From Aphelidium insulamus (taxonomy: Eukaryota; Aphelidiomycota; Aphelidea; Aphelidiaceae), in the NCBI GenBank assembly GCA_036784855.1, contig JAZDSV010000018.1:62001-126000 (forward strand): a DNA stretch of 64,000 bases, in the 5' to 3' direction. A program made the position numbers and the translations under genes. Every line of letters begins with the position of its first letter. Within the stretch, counting starts at the first letter, position 1. The notes under the pieces are model-generated. The model saw nothing but the letters and a program-made list of their open reading frames with translations. It had not been told where the DNA came from and did no database searches. Positions 20,341 to 32,800 of this stretch are shown here, piece after piece.

Positions 20341-22218
20341 TCAACTGTCCATGGCAGCGGGAGATCGAATTTCGGCAGTGTTTGCTATTCGCTTGGTGCT
20401 GGACTCTCCAGATACGGCGCCAGATGCACTGGCCGCAGCCGCAGTCTGGACATGGAGGTGCCGCTTTGGTTTCGCCGCCCGCATCTCCACCCAACTCTTG
20501 ACGGGACCTCGACACACTGGACACGCTGTCCACTGCGTCTGTACACGGGCTGCACCACCACCACCACCACCACTGTCGCCCAGCATGCCACGTAATTCCA
20601 CACCGGCGGGCTCTTCACCGTCATCCGTATCGTGCGCACCACGATCCGCCGAACCGGACGGTCTAGTCTCCGCCTCCTCCGACACCGAGTCCACCACGCC
20701 GGCATCCGCACCCGAGTCCCCGCCCGACCAACAGTCCAGACACAGACACAAGTGCCGACACGGCATTATGAACACTTGTGCCGCATCCGACAAACACACC
20801 ACACACTGCGGCTGATCGTCGTCCGTGGCACCAACGCGGTCCAGCGAGTGCATCGACGCCGACGGACCATAAATGTCGTCGAGGGCGTACCACGCGCACT
20901 CTTCACTCGCCGCAGCATCGATGGCGCGCGTGCACGCACACTGGTACAGGTGCTGTATGGCAAACTCTTGCGCGCCAATGGCACTGCTTCCATCTGCTTT
21001 TGCCGCTGTTGGCACAGACGCTTCTTGTCGCAGTGGCACTGATGTCGACGGTGCTGCATCAGTGTCTCCACTGGTAGTTGCACCACTAGGCTTTCCCGTC
21101 TCCTCATCGTCATTGTCGGAAGTTTTCTCAACGGGGCTGCGTGGATCAGACTCGGCCGTTGCGGTGGGTGGCACAGTATTTCCATCAGTGCCACCAGAAG
21201 ATTTCGTATTCCCATCAGTCACTTCGGCGTCGTCAATGAGAACTTCCTTGGAGTCGGCGCGGCGAACAGCGCCATACACCAGTGTCCAATGCTGCCATTT
21301 AGACAGTTCCATCAGCTGTCGCGGTGCACTCGAACTGCCAGACACTGCCGGGCCAATATTAAATTCCATGGCTGCCGATTTCGGCTCCGCTGGTCTGATG
21401 ATGATGAGCAGTGGGACGGTGTTGTCATCGGGGGCAGTCGGCAGGGACACATCCTCAAACACGACCTTGTGCCGCTGTCTGGGAGCATTCAGGGTGTGCG
21501 TCAAATGTTGGCTAGTAATGCTGGCGACATTGTTGACGCCAGACGACGGTGTTGCTGCTTTTGTTGAGCCGAGTTCTTGCAGTAGTGCCTGTGTCGCCGT
21601 ATTAACGCACAGCGCCACATCGCACGCAATTACAACATCCAGCTCCAGCGATACATCAAACTTGCCTGCATAATTATATAAGTATGTTAACACTCAAATA
21701 TATAAACAGCACTTGCCAGGGGATTTGGAGGTGGCGGGTGCAATGCGCAAGCTTGATCGCTTAAAGTGGCACGGCACCAGCATTGTGGATGAGGTGACGG
21801 GTGGAACGGGTGCCGAACCGTGCATTAGAGCATTGAGCTGTCTGTGAAGCAGTGATTAGTGAGTGGTTGGCAGGATGCACAGTTTCACCACTTGCTTGGC
21901 AGTCATGTTGACAAACAGCTCCAACGGCACCGTGAGTGTGGAGAAGGAGTTGGACACCGTGGTGCACTGCACGCCGTCAGCTCCACTAGGATCCTTTGGA
22001 CGCCATCTACTTACCCACCCATTGCCGACAAACATCTTCAACAGTCGCACTCGCCGGTAGAACAGTGCGGATCGCAGGGCCCAGCCAAACAGCCACAGCA
22101 CCAGGAACAGGCCAAAGTATGCGGCATAGTTGCCACTCTGGTCAATGGGCATCAACATCCACTCGTCGAATGCATTGCGTGGCTGCCACTGCAGTGCCGG
22201 TGTCATGCTGGCCGCCAT
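20341..22218 (-). CDS. MGRN1-like RING ubiquitin ligase with N-terminal membrane segment
   Basis: Exons 22218-21889, 21837-21717 and 21665-20341 encode 591 residues. An N-terminal transmembrane segment (YFGLFLVLWLFGWAL) precedes a MGRN1/RNF157-type substrate domain. The RING starts QCVVCLSDAAQVFIMPCRHLCLC (about residue 436) and ends TACPVCRGPVKSWVEMR. In MGRN1 the last zinc-ligand pair follows after about a dozen residues; here a 67-residue acidic and Gly-rich insertion separates CLDCW from CPVC. A long low-complexity region precedes the RING. MGRN1-type ligases ubiquitinate trafficking proteins such as TSG101. Intron 2 is GC-AG (G|GCAAGT), forced by the conserved frame. The exact first splice donor (21888) has a one-codon alternative. 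Confidence 0.8.
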
Positions 22219-22633
22219 ATGCGTTGTTGATTATTATATTTTTGGTGGCTTGTTTTCATGTATTCTTGTATATCGGGTGTGACCAACATTTTTATTAAAG
22301 TGAGTGAGGCCAGTGCCATAGCCGTCTCAACAGTGTAAAAGTGACCAACAGTGTAAAATGGTTCTGAACTGTTGCCACCAACTAAATTTGTAGAAGCTCA
22401 TTGCCGCGTTTATAGCCACCAATAGCACAAGTATACAGACATGGCTTCACAGTGTGTATGTACCTAAATACATCATGCGGGCGGTATCACGGCGCATATA
22501 ACATGTACATTTGTATCGTGTGAAGGCGGAGTATTTGGGTATGTATGTAGTAAGGACAAGATTAGTCCTATGTAGTAAATAGATGTATATACAGCACACT
22601 TGGACAATCAGCCAGGCAACAGCAATCACACAT
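22219..22633. other. Spacer between divergent MGRN1-like and TAPT1 genes
   Basis: About 415 bp with no coding feature; AT-rich. The promoters of both genes are expected here. Confidence 0.5.
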
Positions 22634-24867
22634 ATGGGCACAGCCGGGCGCATTGTCCAGTATCTCTGGTCCGAGATATGCGCCCCGGCAGGCGATGCAG
22701 ACGCTGGCGAAGAGTTCACGGATGATGAGGAGGAGGATGCCGCCCGGGCCAAGATTAGCGAACTGCAGCGCGAACGTCTGGGCAACTTTCTTACGGTGCC
22801 CATACAGCTGGAGCGTCTGATGGGCTTTGGCTACGTGGTGTGTCTGGACGCGTTCCTCTCCGTGTTCACTGTGCTTCCTATCCGCGTGTGTATGGCCGTG
22901 GTATCTCTACTCGTGGCCGCAGTGCATAGAGCTCTCGGACGGTGGGTCCACTTGCAGTGTTGACCTCAAACACCGCTGACTTAGTGCGCAGACCGGTGCC
23001 ACGCAGATCCAGTGTGCTGCGGCATGCTCAGCGCAAGGATTTACTGTCGGCCATGCTGTTGGTTGCCGGTTCATTTCTGCTAATGAACTTGGACCCGTCC
23101 CGGCTGTACCATTCCATTCGCGGCCAGGCCGTCATCAAATTGTACGTAATCTTCAACGTTTTAGAGGCAAGTGGGATTCACTTGAGTTCCTTTGATATAG
23201 TATGTTAAACATATGCACAGATATGCGATCGGCTGTGCTGCTCGTTCGGCCAAGATATCCTGGACTCGCTGTTTGTGGGGATATTCCCTCGCAGCGAGTC
23301 CCCGCTCTCCGTACGCTCCGTGGGTCACTTTATGCTCACACTGCTCTACGTGTGCGCCCACACTCTGGTCCTGTTCTACCAAGTCATCACACTCAATGTG
23401 TCCATCAACAGCCACAACAATGCGCTGCTCACACTGCTGATCAGTAATCAGTTTGTCGAGATCAAGGGCAGCGTGTTCAAGAAGTTTGAAAAGGAAAATC
23501 TGTTCCAACTGTCGTGCAGCGATATGGTCGAGCGTTTCCAGCTGTCGGTCTTTCTACTCATTGTGTCCATGCGGAATCTGGCCCAACTGTCGCTGCCCAA
23601 ATGGTGGCCCGTCACCTTGTTGTGGTCGTGGGACTCTGCTGCGGTGGATGGCGCGCTGTTGCGGCTACGCACCGCACCCATGATTGTGGTTCAAGAATAC
23701 TTGGAATCATTTTCACATGCCCTAGTTGCCGCAGTGCAGCGCTCATGTCTCTCGGTGTGCGACGCAATAGCTCATCCATTTTCGTGGTCGTGGGATATGG
23801 GCTCCTACATGGACGTGTTCGACACGCTCATCTACCCCATGCTGATTGTGTTTGGCACCGAGATGCTGGTGGACTGGCTGAAGCACGCCTTCATTACAAA
23901 GTTTAATCAAATCAGGCCGGCCGTCTACGAGCGGTACTTGGACATTCTGTGCAAGGATGTGGTATGTGGGGACGCAGTGGCACCTTCAACTAACGCTAAA
24001 CAATCGACTCCCACAAATGTCATGGATAATTCGGCCGTGGTTGCTCGGCGCATTGGATTTGCAACCATTCCACTGGCGTGCCTGGTAGTGCGGGTGTGCA
24101 TTCAGACACTGTCGTCTCTGCTCGATGAAGAATGCCCGGCTGTTCAGTTCAGCGGCACTGACGGCGAATCTGGACTTGTACCGGCTATACAGTGCTATGG
24201 ACGGCGCGCGGCCGTGTTTACAGCCGCGTATGTGGCTCTGCTCACTGCCAAGTGCGCCGTGGGAATGTCGCTGCTGCGCTATGCAAATCATCGCTGCGAC
24301 TTGGCTCGCCGACACGCCAACCAAGTGCGATTCGACATGACGGCCATGCAATCGGCGTCCGACCTGACAATCACCACCGTGGTGGACAAGGTCAAGTCGG
24401 AATCTGCATCAGCAAAATTCTACTCCTTGCCCAACTCTCCCGCATCCATTCGTACTGAGGCTTCACAAAGCCCAATCGATAGCGAGGATGATTTGTCGGC
24501 GCTTGCTGCACAGCGTTTCTCTTCATCGTCACACAACAGGCCAGTATTTTCCCTTTCACGCGGTAATAGCGATATTGTCGTGCGAGATCGCTACGGGGCG
24601 GAGAGCGACGGGCAACACCCGCGCCCCATTCCATCAAACATTAATTCACGGCGGATCGCCGGACTCCCGCCGTCATTCAAGTCAGCGGTCACCAGTGATT
24701 TCAAAGTGCCGGACATTGGCGGCACTGTCAAAGCGGCGGTGGCGGTGGGCGAGCTGGTCTCGGCGGAAAAAGATTTAATCGGCACGATCAAAACGGCACA
24801 TCAAGACACTGAAGTGTCGCTGGAGAAAATCGGTCGCTTCACGCTGTTCAAAAGCAGGATTCCTTGA
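22634..24867 (+). CDS. TAPT1: TAPT1-family multi-pass membrane protein
   Basis: Exons 22634-22941, 22992-23166 and 23221-24867 encode 709 residues. The TAPT1 (DUF747) core is clear: LERLMGFGYVVCLDAFLSVFT, YHSIRGQAVIKLYVIFNVLE, CDRLCCSFGQDILDSL, TLNVSINSHNNALLTLLISN, FVEIKGSVFKKFEKENLFQ, VDWLKHAFITKFNQI and RRIGFATIPLACLVVRV. Several transmembrane helices are predicted by eye. Animal TAPT1 is linked to cilia and ER/Golgi function; the yeast homologue Emp65 acts in ER protein quality control. The C-terminal 190 residues are a Ser-rich cytosolic tail. Intron 2 is a clear GC-AG intron (GAG|GCAAGT...CACAG) placed inside the most conserved block (VLE|ICDRL). Confidence 0.93.
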
Positions 24868-24924
24868 TAAATGCAAAGGGTGAAACAATTAATTTCATTT
24901 TAGTTGAATGTTGCGAGACGGAAG

Positions 24925-25560
24925 TCAATTATTTTTATTCAGGTACGCGCGCAGCAGTTCTTGTTTGCGAATATGTGGATATTGTGCTGTTTTAAGATAT
25001 TCGAGAGCTTCTTTTACGATTTGGGGACTGAAAGATCCAGTTTTTAGCAGCGCTTCTACTACGGCTACGGATAATGAAGTAAGGGCGTTACGGTAAGTGA
25101 AAGTTTGTGCAACGCTGGCACCGCTACCAATCAGAAACCCAACATTGCCGAGCCGATTTGCGCGGACTGCCGCTTGCAGGGGGGTTTCTTCATGTGTGTT
25201 TGTGATTTCCATATCCTGCATAGCGTGCGGCAGTAACAGTTTCTGGATTTCTGGATTGCGATTTTTCGCCGCCAAATGCAATACCGTTTGTCCATAGCTG
25301 TTTTTTAAGCGTATTATTCGTCCACGGTCGTCTGGTTCGAGCAAATCAAGAAAATATTTCACGCCCCTTGCAGAACCACTCATAGCAGCATAATGAAGTG
25401 CACTGCCATACATTTCGTACTGTACCTTGGGCAAAAATGCTTAGATATTTCGGCAGACCTTTCACGGAGCAGATCAGTCGCACCGGCAGCTGCGAGCACT
25501 GTTAATGGCAACTTATTTCTACTTTCCGGTGACCAAATTTTGCTGCCATAACGATATAAT
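24925..25560 (-). CDS. Ankyrin-repeat protein, 5' end unresolved
   Basis: The 3' exon (25439-24925) and a preceding exon ending at 25484 join over a 44-nt GT-AG intron, restoring one ankyrin frame: LPLTVLAAA|AFLPKVQYEMYG. Downstream repeats are conventional (GSALHYAAMSGSARGVKYFL, GQTVLHLAAKNRNPEIQKLL, ETPLQAAVRANRLGNVGFLI), unlike the GCPWD-type repeats at 12.3 and 37.1 kb. Upstream of about 25560 the frame continues as YRYGSKIWSPESRNK but I find no start codon or clean splice to the open stretch at 25570-25725. The gene may have a further exon or be broken. Likely a protein-protein interaction module; no specific function. Confidence 0.55.
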
Positions 25561-25763
25561 GCTATCCTGAAGTGATCCGTTTCTACGTTGTATCAGAGTA
25601 CTCTGATAGTATCGATATTTGGTGGCACGTACAATTGCATTATCAGGGGATCTGTCAGGGAATTTGAACCACATCAATATCTGCGCATTTAGCTGCAATT
25701 TCATCTGTGCGCTAATCACTGGCAATCGATTGATATATTGTGCAAAAAGAAGAAACGCGCTTG

Positions 25764-28569
25764 ATGGCCAACGTGAAGCGGCAGCAGAAGCAACAACGCG
25801 CCAAGCAGGAGCAGACGGGCCAGCAGCACCGCACCGGGCGCGCCATGTTGCTGGAGCTGAATTTGCCGCAGTTGCAGAATCTTATTCGACGCGACCCGGC
25901 ATCGTACCGCACCGAGTTCCAGCGGCAGTGGCGCCACTTTCAGAGCTCCGTGGACATTCTCAAGCTGTCGCCCGCCGCGCCCGTCAAGGACTTTGAGGAG
26001 CTGGTCCTCTTTCTGGCACACGTATGTACTTATACGTTTGATGTGTCTACGTTAATGCTCTGCCATCGCAGGTGGCCTACTGCTATCCGGAGGACATGGC
26101 CGGCTTTGCAGTGCAGCTGATGGACCTACTGCGCGACAACCACGCCACGCTGCACACCGACGTGCGCAAATCCATAGTGCAGAGTCTGATGCTGCTGCGG
26201 TCAAAGAATAGCGCGTGTCAGATCGCCGTGCTGTCCCTGTTCTTCCAACTGCTGCGCTGCCACGACAAGCAGCTGCGCGCCATGCTGGTCAAGTATATCG
26301 CCACCGATATTCGCAACTCGAACCAGAAATGCCGCAACAACAAGCTGAACCGCGCACTGCAGAACCACATGTTTACGCTCATTTCCAGCGCTGATCAGTC
26401 TGGCGCGGTGCGCAGTGGCAGCAATGTGGGCAGCAATAGCACTGGTGGCGGCGGAGTTAATAATGGTTCAAGTGGCGATGCGGCGGACCTGGCCGCCAAG
26501 TACTGCTTGGATATCGCCATCGAGCTGTACCGCAAGAACGTGTGGAACGACAGCAAGACCGTCAATGTGATTGCCGAGGCGCTGTTCTCGCAGCACATGA
26601 AGGTTCTAGTGGCAGCGTTGAAGTTCTTTCTCGCCGGCGATTCAGCCTCGGCTGACGGCGATGGCAGTGACGTGGAGGGCGACGGTGACGATCTGCCCAA
26701 TATCAAGCAGATGCAGTTCCGTGCCACCTTCACCAAAAAGTCCAAGGGAAACTCGGCCAAGCTGGCCAAGGCGATGAAGGTGGTGAAGCGCCGCGGCAAG
26801 AAGGACAAGCGCGCCGAGGTGTTCAATTTCAGCGCGCTGCATCTGCTCAACGATCCGCAAGGACTGGCCGAGAAACTATTCGGCCGCCTGCTCAAGAAGG
26901 GTTCTCACCAAGGAAGTACTGATTCCACAGAACCTTCGGGGACAGACTCTGCGGCCGCCAAGACCACGCGCGAGATCAAATTCGACATTCGGCTGATGAT
27001 TATGAACTTGGTGTCGCGGATTGTCGGCGTGCACAAACTGATCCTGCTCAATATCTATCCGTACTTTGTGCGCTACCTGAAACCGCACCAGCCAGATGTC
27101 ACCGGCGTGCTGGCAATCTGCGCCCAAGCCTCGCACGATCTGGTGCCGCCCGATGCAGTGGAGCAAATGTGCCGCGTGATTGTCGGCAACTTTGTCACGG
27201 ACGCATTCGCCGCCGAAGTGATTGCCGCGGGATTGAATGCGCTACGTGAGATTTGTTCGCGCTGTCCGCTGGCAATGGACGAGGAGCTGTTGGCGTACGC
27301 GTGCACGTTCAAGAATCATCGCGACAAGGGCGTGTCGATGGCGTGCCGGTCGCTCATCTCGCTCTACCGCGACGTCAACCCGGAGCTGTTGCCGGTGCGT
27401 GAGCGTGGCAAAACCGCCGCTATGAGTGTGGCTCGCGGACAGTCGCGGCGTCTGCAGTACGGCGCAGAGACGGTGCACAGTGGCGTGGAGGGCGCAGACT
27501 TGCTGCTACAGTCTGACGCGGAAGACGGCGATGGCGCTCAAGCAAGCGATGCAGAGGACAGCGATGCTGCTTGGGAGAAGGCCAGTAATGACGGCGATGG
27601 AGAAAATGATGGCGACAACGAGGGCTGGGTCAATGTGTCCAGCGAGGACGAGGAGGCCACGTTTGCTGCCAATGCCGCGCTGTCGGACGACGACGAGCCG
27701 CTGACTGCACGGGAACGCTCCGAGCGTCGCAAGCAAATCAAGCGAGACCGTGCACAGCTTCGTCTCGGTATCACGTTGGACACCATGCCCACGAATGATG
27801 AGGCGGATAAGATTTCCGACGATGATGACTCGTCGAGTGAAAAGTCCGACATTGACGAACTGTCGGACAGCGTAGAATTGATCGACCAGGACATCAGCAG
27901 CGACGATGACGGCGAAAATTCGGATGATAATGCATCGGGTGAAACCATTGATGAGGAGGACGATGGGGAGAACGTGGAGAATGATGATGTAGTATCAGTC
28001 GAAGCATCGAACGAGACACAAGCATCCCGCCCCGAGCTGCACCGTTTTTTGACTCCCGCCGATTTCGCCAAAATGAAGCAGCGACGTGAAGAATCAGAAG
28101 CCGAACGCCTCGTCAACGGTCCTCGTCGCAATACCGCTTCGAAGCGCCGAGCTAGATCGCCTTCACCGTCCGTTGCCAATGCGGATGAAGGCGTTGTGTC
28201 CAAGTGGGCCATTGAGGGACCGCGAAAGAAACGAAAACAAGACCGCGAGGAGCGACTGGCCTCGGTGATGGAGGGTCGCAAGGACCGGCCAAAGTTTGGC
28301 AGTCGCAAGGGCAAGGAACGTGGATCTACTACCAACAAGGCAAGTGAATTGCCTGTCATTCTAGCTTTATAATTGTTGTGTAGGAGAAAGCCAAGAACAA
28401 GAACTATATAATGATGGCGCACAAACAGGCTGTCACGGACAAGACAAAGATGTCCATGCGCGACAAACAGGTAATCGTCAATAACATCGATGGAGTTATA
28501 TTAATATTCACTTTTGTTCAGATTCGCCAGCGCAAAGCCATCGACCGTCAAAAGAAACTCAAGCACTAG
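25764..28569 (+). CDS. SDA1: SDA1, ribosome-biogenesis factor
   Basis: Exons 25764-26021, 26072-28339, 28384-28470 and 28522-28569 encode 886 residues. SDA1 acts in pre-60S maturation and nuclear export of the large subunit. Landmarks are [12 protein letters not shown], the HEAT-like [76 protein letters not shown] and [31 protein letters not shown] long Asp/Glu-rich region (about residues 560-750) and a basic tail follow ([16 protein letters not shown]...NYIMMAHKQ). Introns 2 and 3 were found because the basic tail of the family continues in two tiny exons. Intron 2 is GC-AG (AAG|GCAAGT). It is longer than the human protein (687) because of Gly-, Asn- and acidic insertions. Confidence 0.95.
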
Positions 28570-28935
28570 AATTATAAGAAGTCGAACTGAAATATTTTTG
28601 TTATAAAGCAACAAAATATGCCACTCAAAGCCGGCTACAAATAATAGAGATAAAATACCACAGATTCAGAGATATCAAAACTGCTGGCACGGCATTGAAA
28701 AGCTGAATGGAATGTGCGAGTGGAAGTCGTCATTTAAACTTTTCTTGACTAACGGTATGTTAAGTACCCTCTGATAGCGTGATAAGTATGATGAGGGGAC
28801 AATGCCACTATGAGAGTCGATGTGTGTTAATTCACTTGATACGGACTCAACGACGAATAGAAAATCTTTTGAAGGAACAAACAAATTAGGCAGCCGGAAT
28901 TCAACGAGATAAACAAAACTGCGCGCCTTGCTGCG
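28570..28935. other. Convergent 3' spacer between SDA1 and the light-chain gene
   Basis: About 365 bp, AT-rich. No coding or RNA feature seen; the 3' ends of both transcripts are expected. Confidence 0.5.
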
Positions 28936-29583
28936 TTATCCGGACATGATGACGCGGACAAAGTTTTCGTAGTTGACAAATCCGTTCTTGTCCACTTCGA
29001 CGTACTTGAGCAGCTCGTCCACTTCCTCATCCGACAGCTTGTCGCCCAACGACGTCAAAACTGGGGCATTTAATCACTATGAGCATGGTGTTAGCACTCA
29101 CCGTATCGGAGTTCACCGCTGGATATAACACCATTGCCGTCCTTGTCAAACACCTGAAATCCCTGGATAAACTCTTCCACCGTGCCGTGCGGCTTGAATC
29201 CCTGTACAAGTTATGATGGACCATGATAGTACAGATGGCCAACCTGTCCGTCATTACGGTTGATGATCTGGTTGACAAAGTGGTCAAAGGTGACTGGCTT
29301 GCCCGCCTGAGCATTGAAAATTTCCTGTATCTCGGCGCTGGTCGGGTTCTGCAAAGTTATGGAGAGACCGCCCAGACTTGCGAGACACTAGTGTAATGTA
29401 CCTGGCCGCAAGAGCGGAGCAAGTCGCCCATGTGCGTCAAATCCATGGTGCCATCACCCTTCTTGTCAAAGAGCGAGAACGCCTCCTTGTATTCGGTCAT
29501 CTGGTCTTCAGTGGGCTACAAGAGGGCTGGTTAAGAATGGGTGAAAGTCGGGATGAAGGGCGACAGGTGAGTGCACGCACCAT
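28936..29583 (-). CDS. Myosin essential light chain / calmodulin-like EF-hand protein
   Basis: Five exons (29583-29581, 29515-29402, 29348-29244, 29201-29102, 29060-28936) encode 148 residues. The first exon is the ATG alone, as in many calmodulin genes. Four EF-hand positions are seen. The first loop (DKKGDGTMDLTH) ends in His instead of Glu and the last is degenerate. The third (DKDGNGVISSGE) keeps all canonical ligands. The family signature near the end (ELRYVLTSLGDKLSDEEVDELL, NYENFVRVIMSG) fits myosin essential light chains better than calmodulin, suggesting a myosin neck-binding subunit. A calmodulin-like regulator cannot be excluded. Introns are 43-66 nt. A GT microsatellite lies just upstream of the start. 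Confidence 0.88.
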
Positions 29584-29597
29584 GGTTGGATCCTTTG

Positions 29598-29628
29598 GGT
29601 GTATGTGTGTGTGTGTGTGTGTGTGTTT
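29598..29628. repeat. GT dinucleotide microsatellite
   Basis: A GT run of about 28 bp lies 15 bp upstream of the light-chain start codon (on the opposite strand to the gene), within its promoter or 5' UTR. Confidence 0.7.
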
Positions 29629-29840
29629 CGTATCTGCACTGTAACAAGTGGCGGCCAATGTGTTACAATTTTGAAGTGAGTCGCTTTAGCTATTTACATT
29701 ATTGGCACAGGCAGACTCCTTTTTGCGCATTTTCAATCTGTGGACGTCCTCAATATGAATTTCAGAAACGACGACCAGGACACGGAGGACGCTCGGAAAA
29801 GTGAACATCATCACACTGCAACAACGTTGTCTAATAGTGA

Positions 29841-32800
29841 CTATGACATTACAGACCAGCTGACATAAAAGAGGCTGTAGGCCGCCTTTGTCTTTACGCG
29901 TGACTCCTCGGCTGCAACATCGCCCATCGCACACACTTCACTCACTCGCGAGTCGTCAAAGTGAAGCCACGATTTCCTGCTCGGTTGTCGGACTACCGCT
30001 GTATAGTGGCCACCATTCAGGCCGCCGTAATGATTTGAAATGGCGAACAGGTCGTATTTCTGCGGTGGCTTGGTGCTGGCAGATATCACGGGTGCGCCGC
30101 CTGTACTACTGCTCTTGTAGTGGGGCAGCAGTTTCTGTTGCAATGACGTGGAAAGATATGCAAACAAGTCCATGCCTCTACAAGGGCTGAGATTCCCAAA
30201 AAATGCAAAGCATACAACTTGCCTGACAGGAAAGTCCACAAAGGTGTCAAGTTTGTCCCGAAACCGGCCATCGAAGGAGAAGCGTTTCAAATGCACAAGC
30301 AAGATCCGCGGCAGTCGTGATATGGTCAATTTCTTCACGGCTTGTCTCGGAACTTTGCACTGAGGACACCGCCTACAGATAAGCAAGTGCGAAGATAAGA
30401 TTGCTTAACATACCAAGAATCCGCCTCGTCTAGTACCTCTTCCTTGACAAATTCATTCAGACAGTCCGCCAGGCGCACCGAGTCACCGACGGAACCTCTT
30501 TGCGGAATCGGCAGCGACAAATACATGAACGGATTGAACGTGGTTGATGTCTTGCCGCAATGGCGACATTGCAGTTGAGATTTTAATTGACCTTGGAACA
30601 GCGATACGATTAGCGAGTCGTTTCTGTTCAAGTATCGAAACCACGCGCGCTCTGCACCCATCTACAAGATGAAAATATCTGTTCAATAAAGAGGCGCAAA
30701 TAGACTTACATCCTCGGGCAATGTGTCGTCATCTTGCGACTCGGGGATCGCTTTGATCCAGTCTGGTACAGCGCGAGCAAAGAGCTTGGAACTGCCGCGC
30801 ACGCCTATGCCCTGGTTCAGATCTTCGTGCAGGCCGTCAAGTAGGAAGGATAAAAACTCTTGCGAATCGTGCTGATCTGCACCGCGGAATTGCGGGGCAA
30901 ATGTACACAGTACTTCTTTGAACTGTGCCGGTGATACTACGACGCCGTTTTCTTCGCGGAAGATGGTGGTGACCAGCGAAGAAAAAGCGGCCGCCAGTTT
31001 CGACTTGCTTGATAGTGCGTTGTCGGGATTGAGAGCCTTGCGGAAACTTCCATCGTAAAAGTATACAGCCAGCGGCCGAGTGGCCATCAGGCATTGCAGG
31101 ATAGAATTCATGAAGCATGTGTTGCCGAGGTTTTTCAAGCCGACGCAGCCGCGACCCGATGACAGTCCTGCACCAGTAGACGAGAAGACGTTGTCCAGGT
31201 AGTCATCTCCGAGCGCCGATGGCGAATGTATGGTGAGTGAAGTAGAGGAACCTTGTGTGGAAGACGACGGCGAGGGAGCACGAGTGCGCGTGAGAGCAGA
31301 GGGCCGACGTGGCTGCACTGCTGCGTGCTGTGGTACAGATGGCAATGGCTTCATTGTAGGCGTCGGCCTGATAGACAATGGTGGTGCGCTGGGTAGTGGT
31401 TGGGCGTATTGAGGAGCCAGCGAGCCAATTTCTTTGCTGATAGTCGGTGCCGTGGAAGCAGTAGAGTATTGTGGCACTGATGAGGCTGGCTGTGGCACAG
31501 GCATCTGCAACGGCGTTGATCGAGGACCGTTCGGGTAGTACGTGGCGGACGAGGCCGCGTCGTCCAAACGCACTGGCGCATCGTCAAAGTGTGCGGCGGT
31601 AGCAAAGTTATGAAATGGGTTGTCGTAAATATTTTCCTTGTCAGAGTTAGTTCGTGAATAGCTAAAAGTGTCGGCCTGGTTGAATGAGCTTGGACGCCGC
31701 ACTTCGAACGACGCCGTCTGTGCCAAGTACGGCGACGGCGGTGCTTGACCGCGATTGAGCTAACTGGGTCAACAGACAGCAATGGCACAAAAAATATGCA
31801 TACATAATCTGCGGCAGAACGAATAATGCTGGGAAGCGGTGTCGGCGCGCTGAGCGAGGAAGAGCCGGACGGCTGCGGTTCGGCTTGCTGCAAAAAATTA
31901 TCCACGAACCCATCCGAATCGCCAAATGCGATAAATTTGGCTCCATTTGACGCACGCACAGCCGATGACGCCGTTTCGGCACGCCACGCTCGCCAGCCGC
32001 CCACGAGTATTGCAGGTGTACGCTGTGGCAATTTGAGCAGCGCAAAGTCTTGTATGGCTTGCAGCAGGCGGTCGAGGTGAGAAGTTTCGCGCGGCCTGGA
32101 CGAAGACTCGTCCATGTAAACAATCAGCTCAAAGTTGTGCCGCTCTGCAAAATTTTTGCGATGATAAGCCGGCTCTGTTTGAATGAGAGACTCGAGCTCT
32201 TCGCCCGTCATTCTGCAAGGTTAATCCAGATCATTCAGAAGTAATTACATCGCCAGACCCTTCAGTTAGCAAATCCGCATCCACATTAACCACATGGCAT
32301 CCAGACAAGTGCGAGTGGCAAAAGTCCTGGCGCGAGCGAATATCAATGACTAGAATTTTTGGCGGATTCGGATATTGCAGATATGAGAGCAATTTAGCCG
32401 CAGTAATCTCTTCCGGTGACTGCCACGTAAGTGCACTATAAAAACATTACATGAGCCGAACCTTTCGCTGAGAGCCCGTACTGCTGCTGGAATTCGTGGC
32501 AATAAGTTTGGCAATTATCTTGTTGTCCAGGTCTACGCTGGGCGTCCGAGCAGATTTAAGTCCTAGAAGAATTAAGTGAACTAACATGATTTATATGAAT
32601 ATTCTCCAACCAGACAGACTCTGCTCCACTGGTGGCAGTTGGGTCTTGCTCTGCCCATGTGTGGATTTGCCGGCAAGTATGCTGTCTGCAGCCTGTTTCG
32701 CCTTTAGGTCTGCGTGAGCCGCGTCGAGTTTCTTTGCCATTGCTTCCAGTTTGGCCACGACGCCCTTTAGCTCCTACACGCGCACCAAAGTTAAAGCCGT

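Noticed and set aside
24925-25725. Ankyrin gene as a frameshifted pseudogene
   Set aside because: One apparent frameshift near 25440 is removed by a normal 44-nt GT-AG intron (25440-25483). Only the far 5' end remains unresolved, so I list it as a gene.
27538-28422. 294-codon minus-strand Ser-rich frame
   Set aside because: Reverse of the Asp/Glu-rich region of SDA1 (GAC/GAT/TCC read backwards give Ser), so an artefact.
28936-29583. Calmodulin
   Set aside because: Length and gene structure fit, but two EF loops have lost ligands and the last segment (NYENFVRVIMSG) fits essential light chain better.
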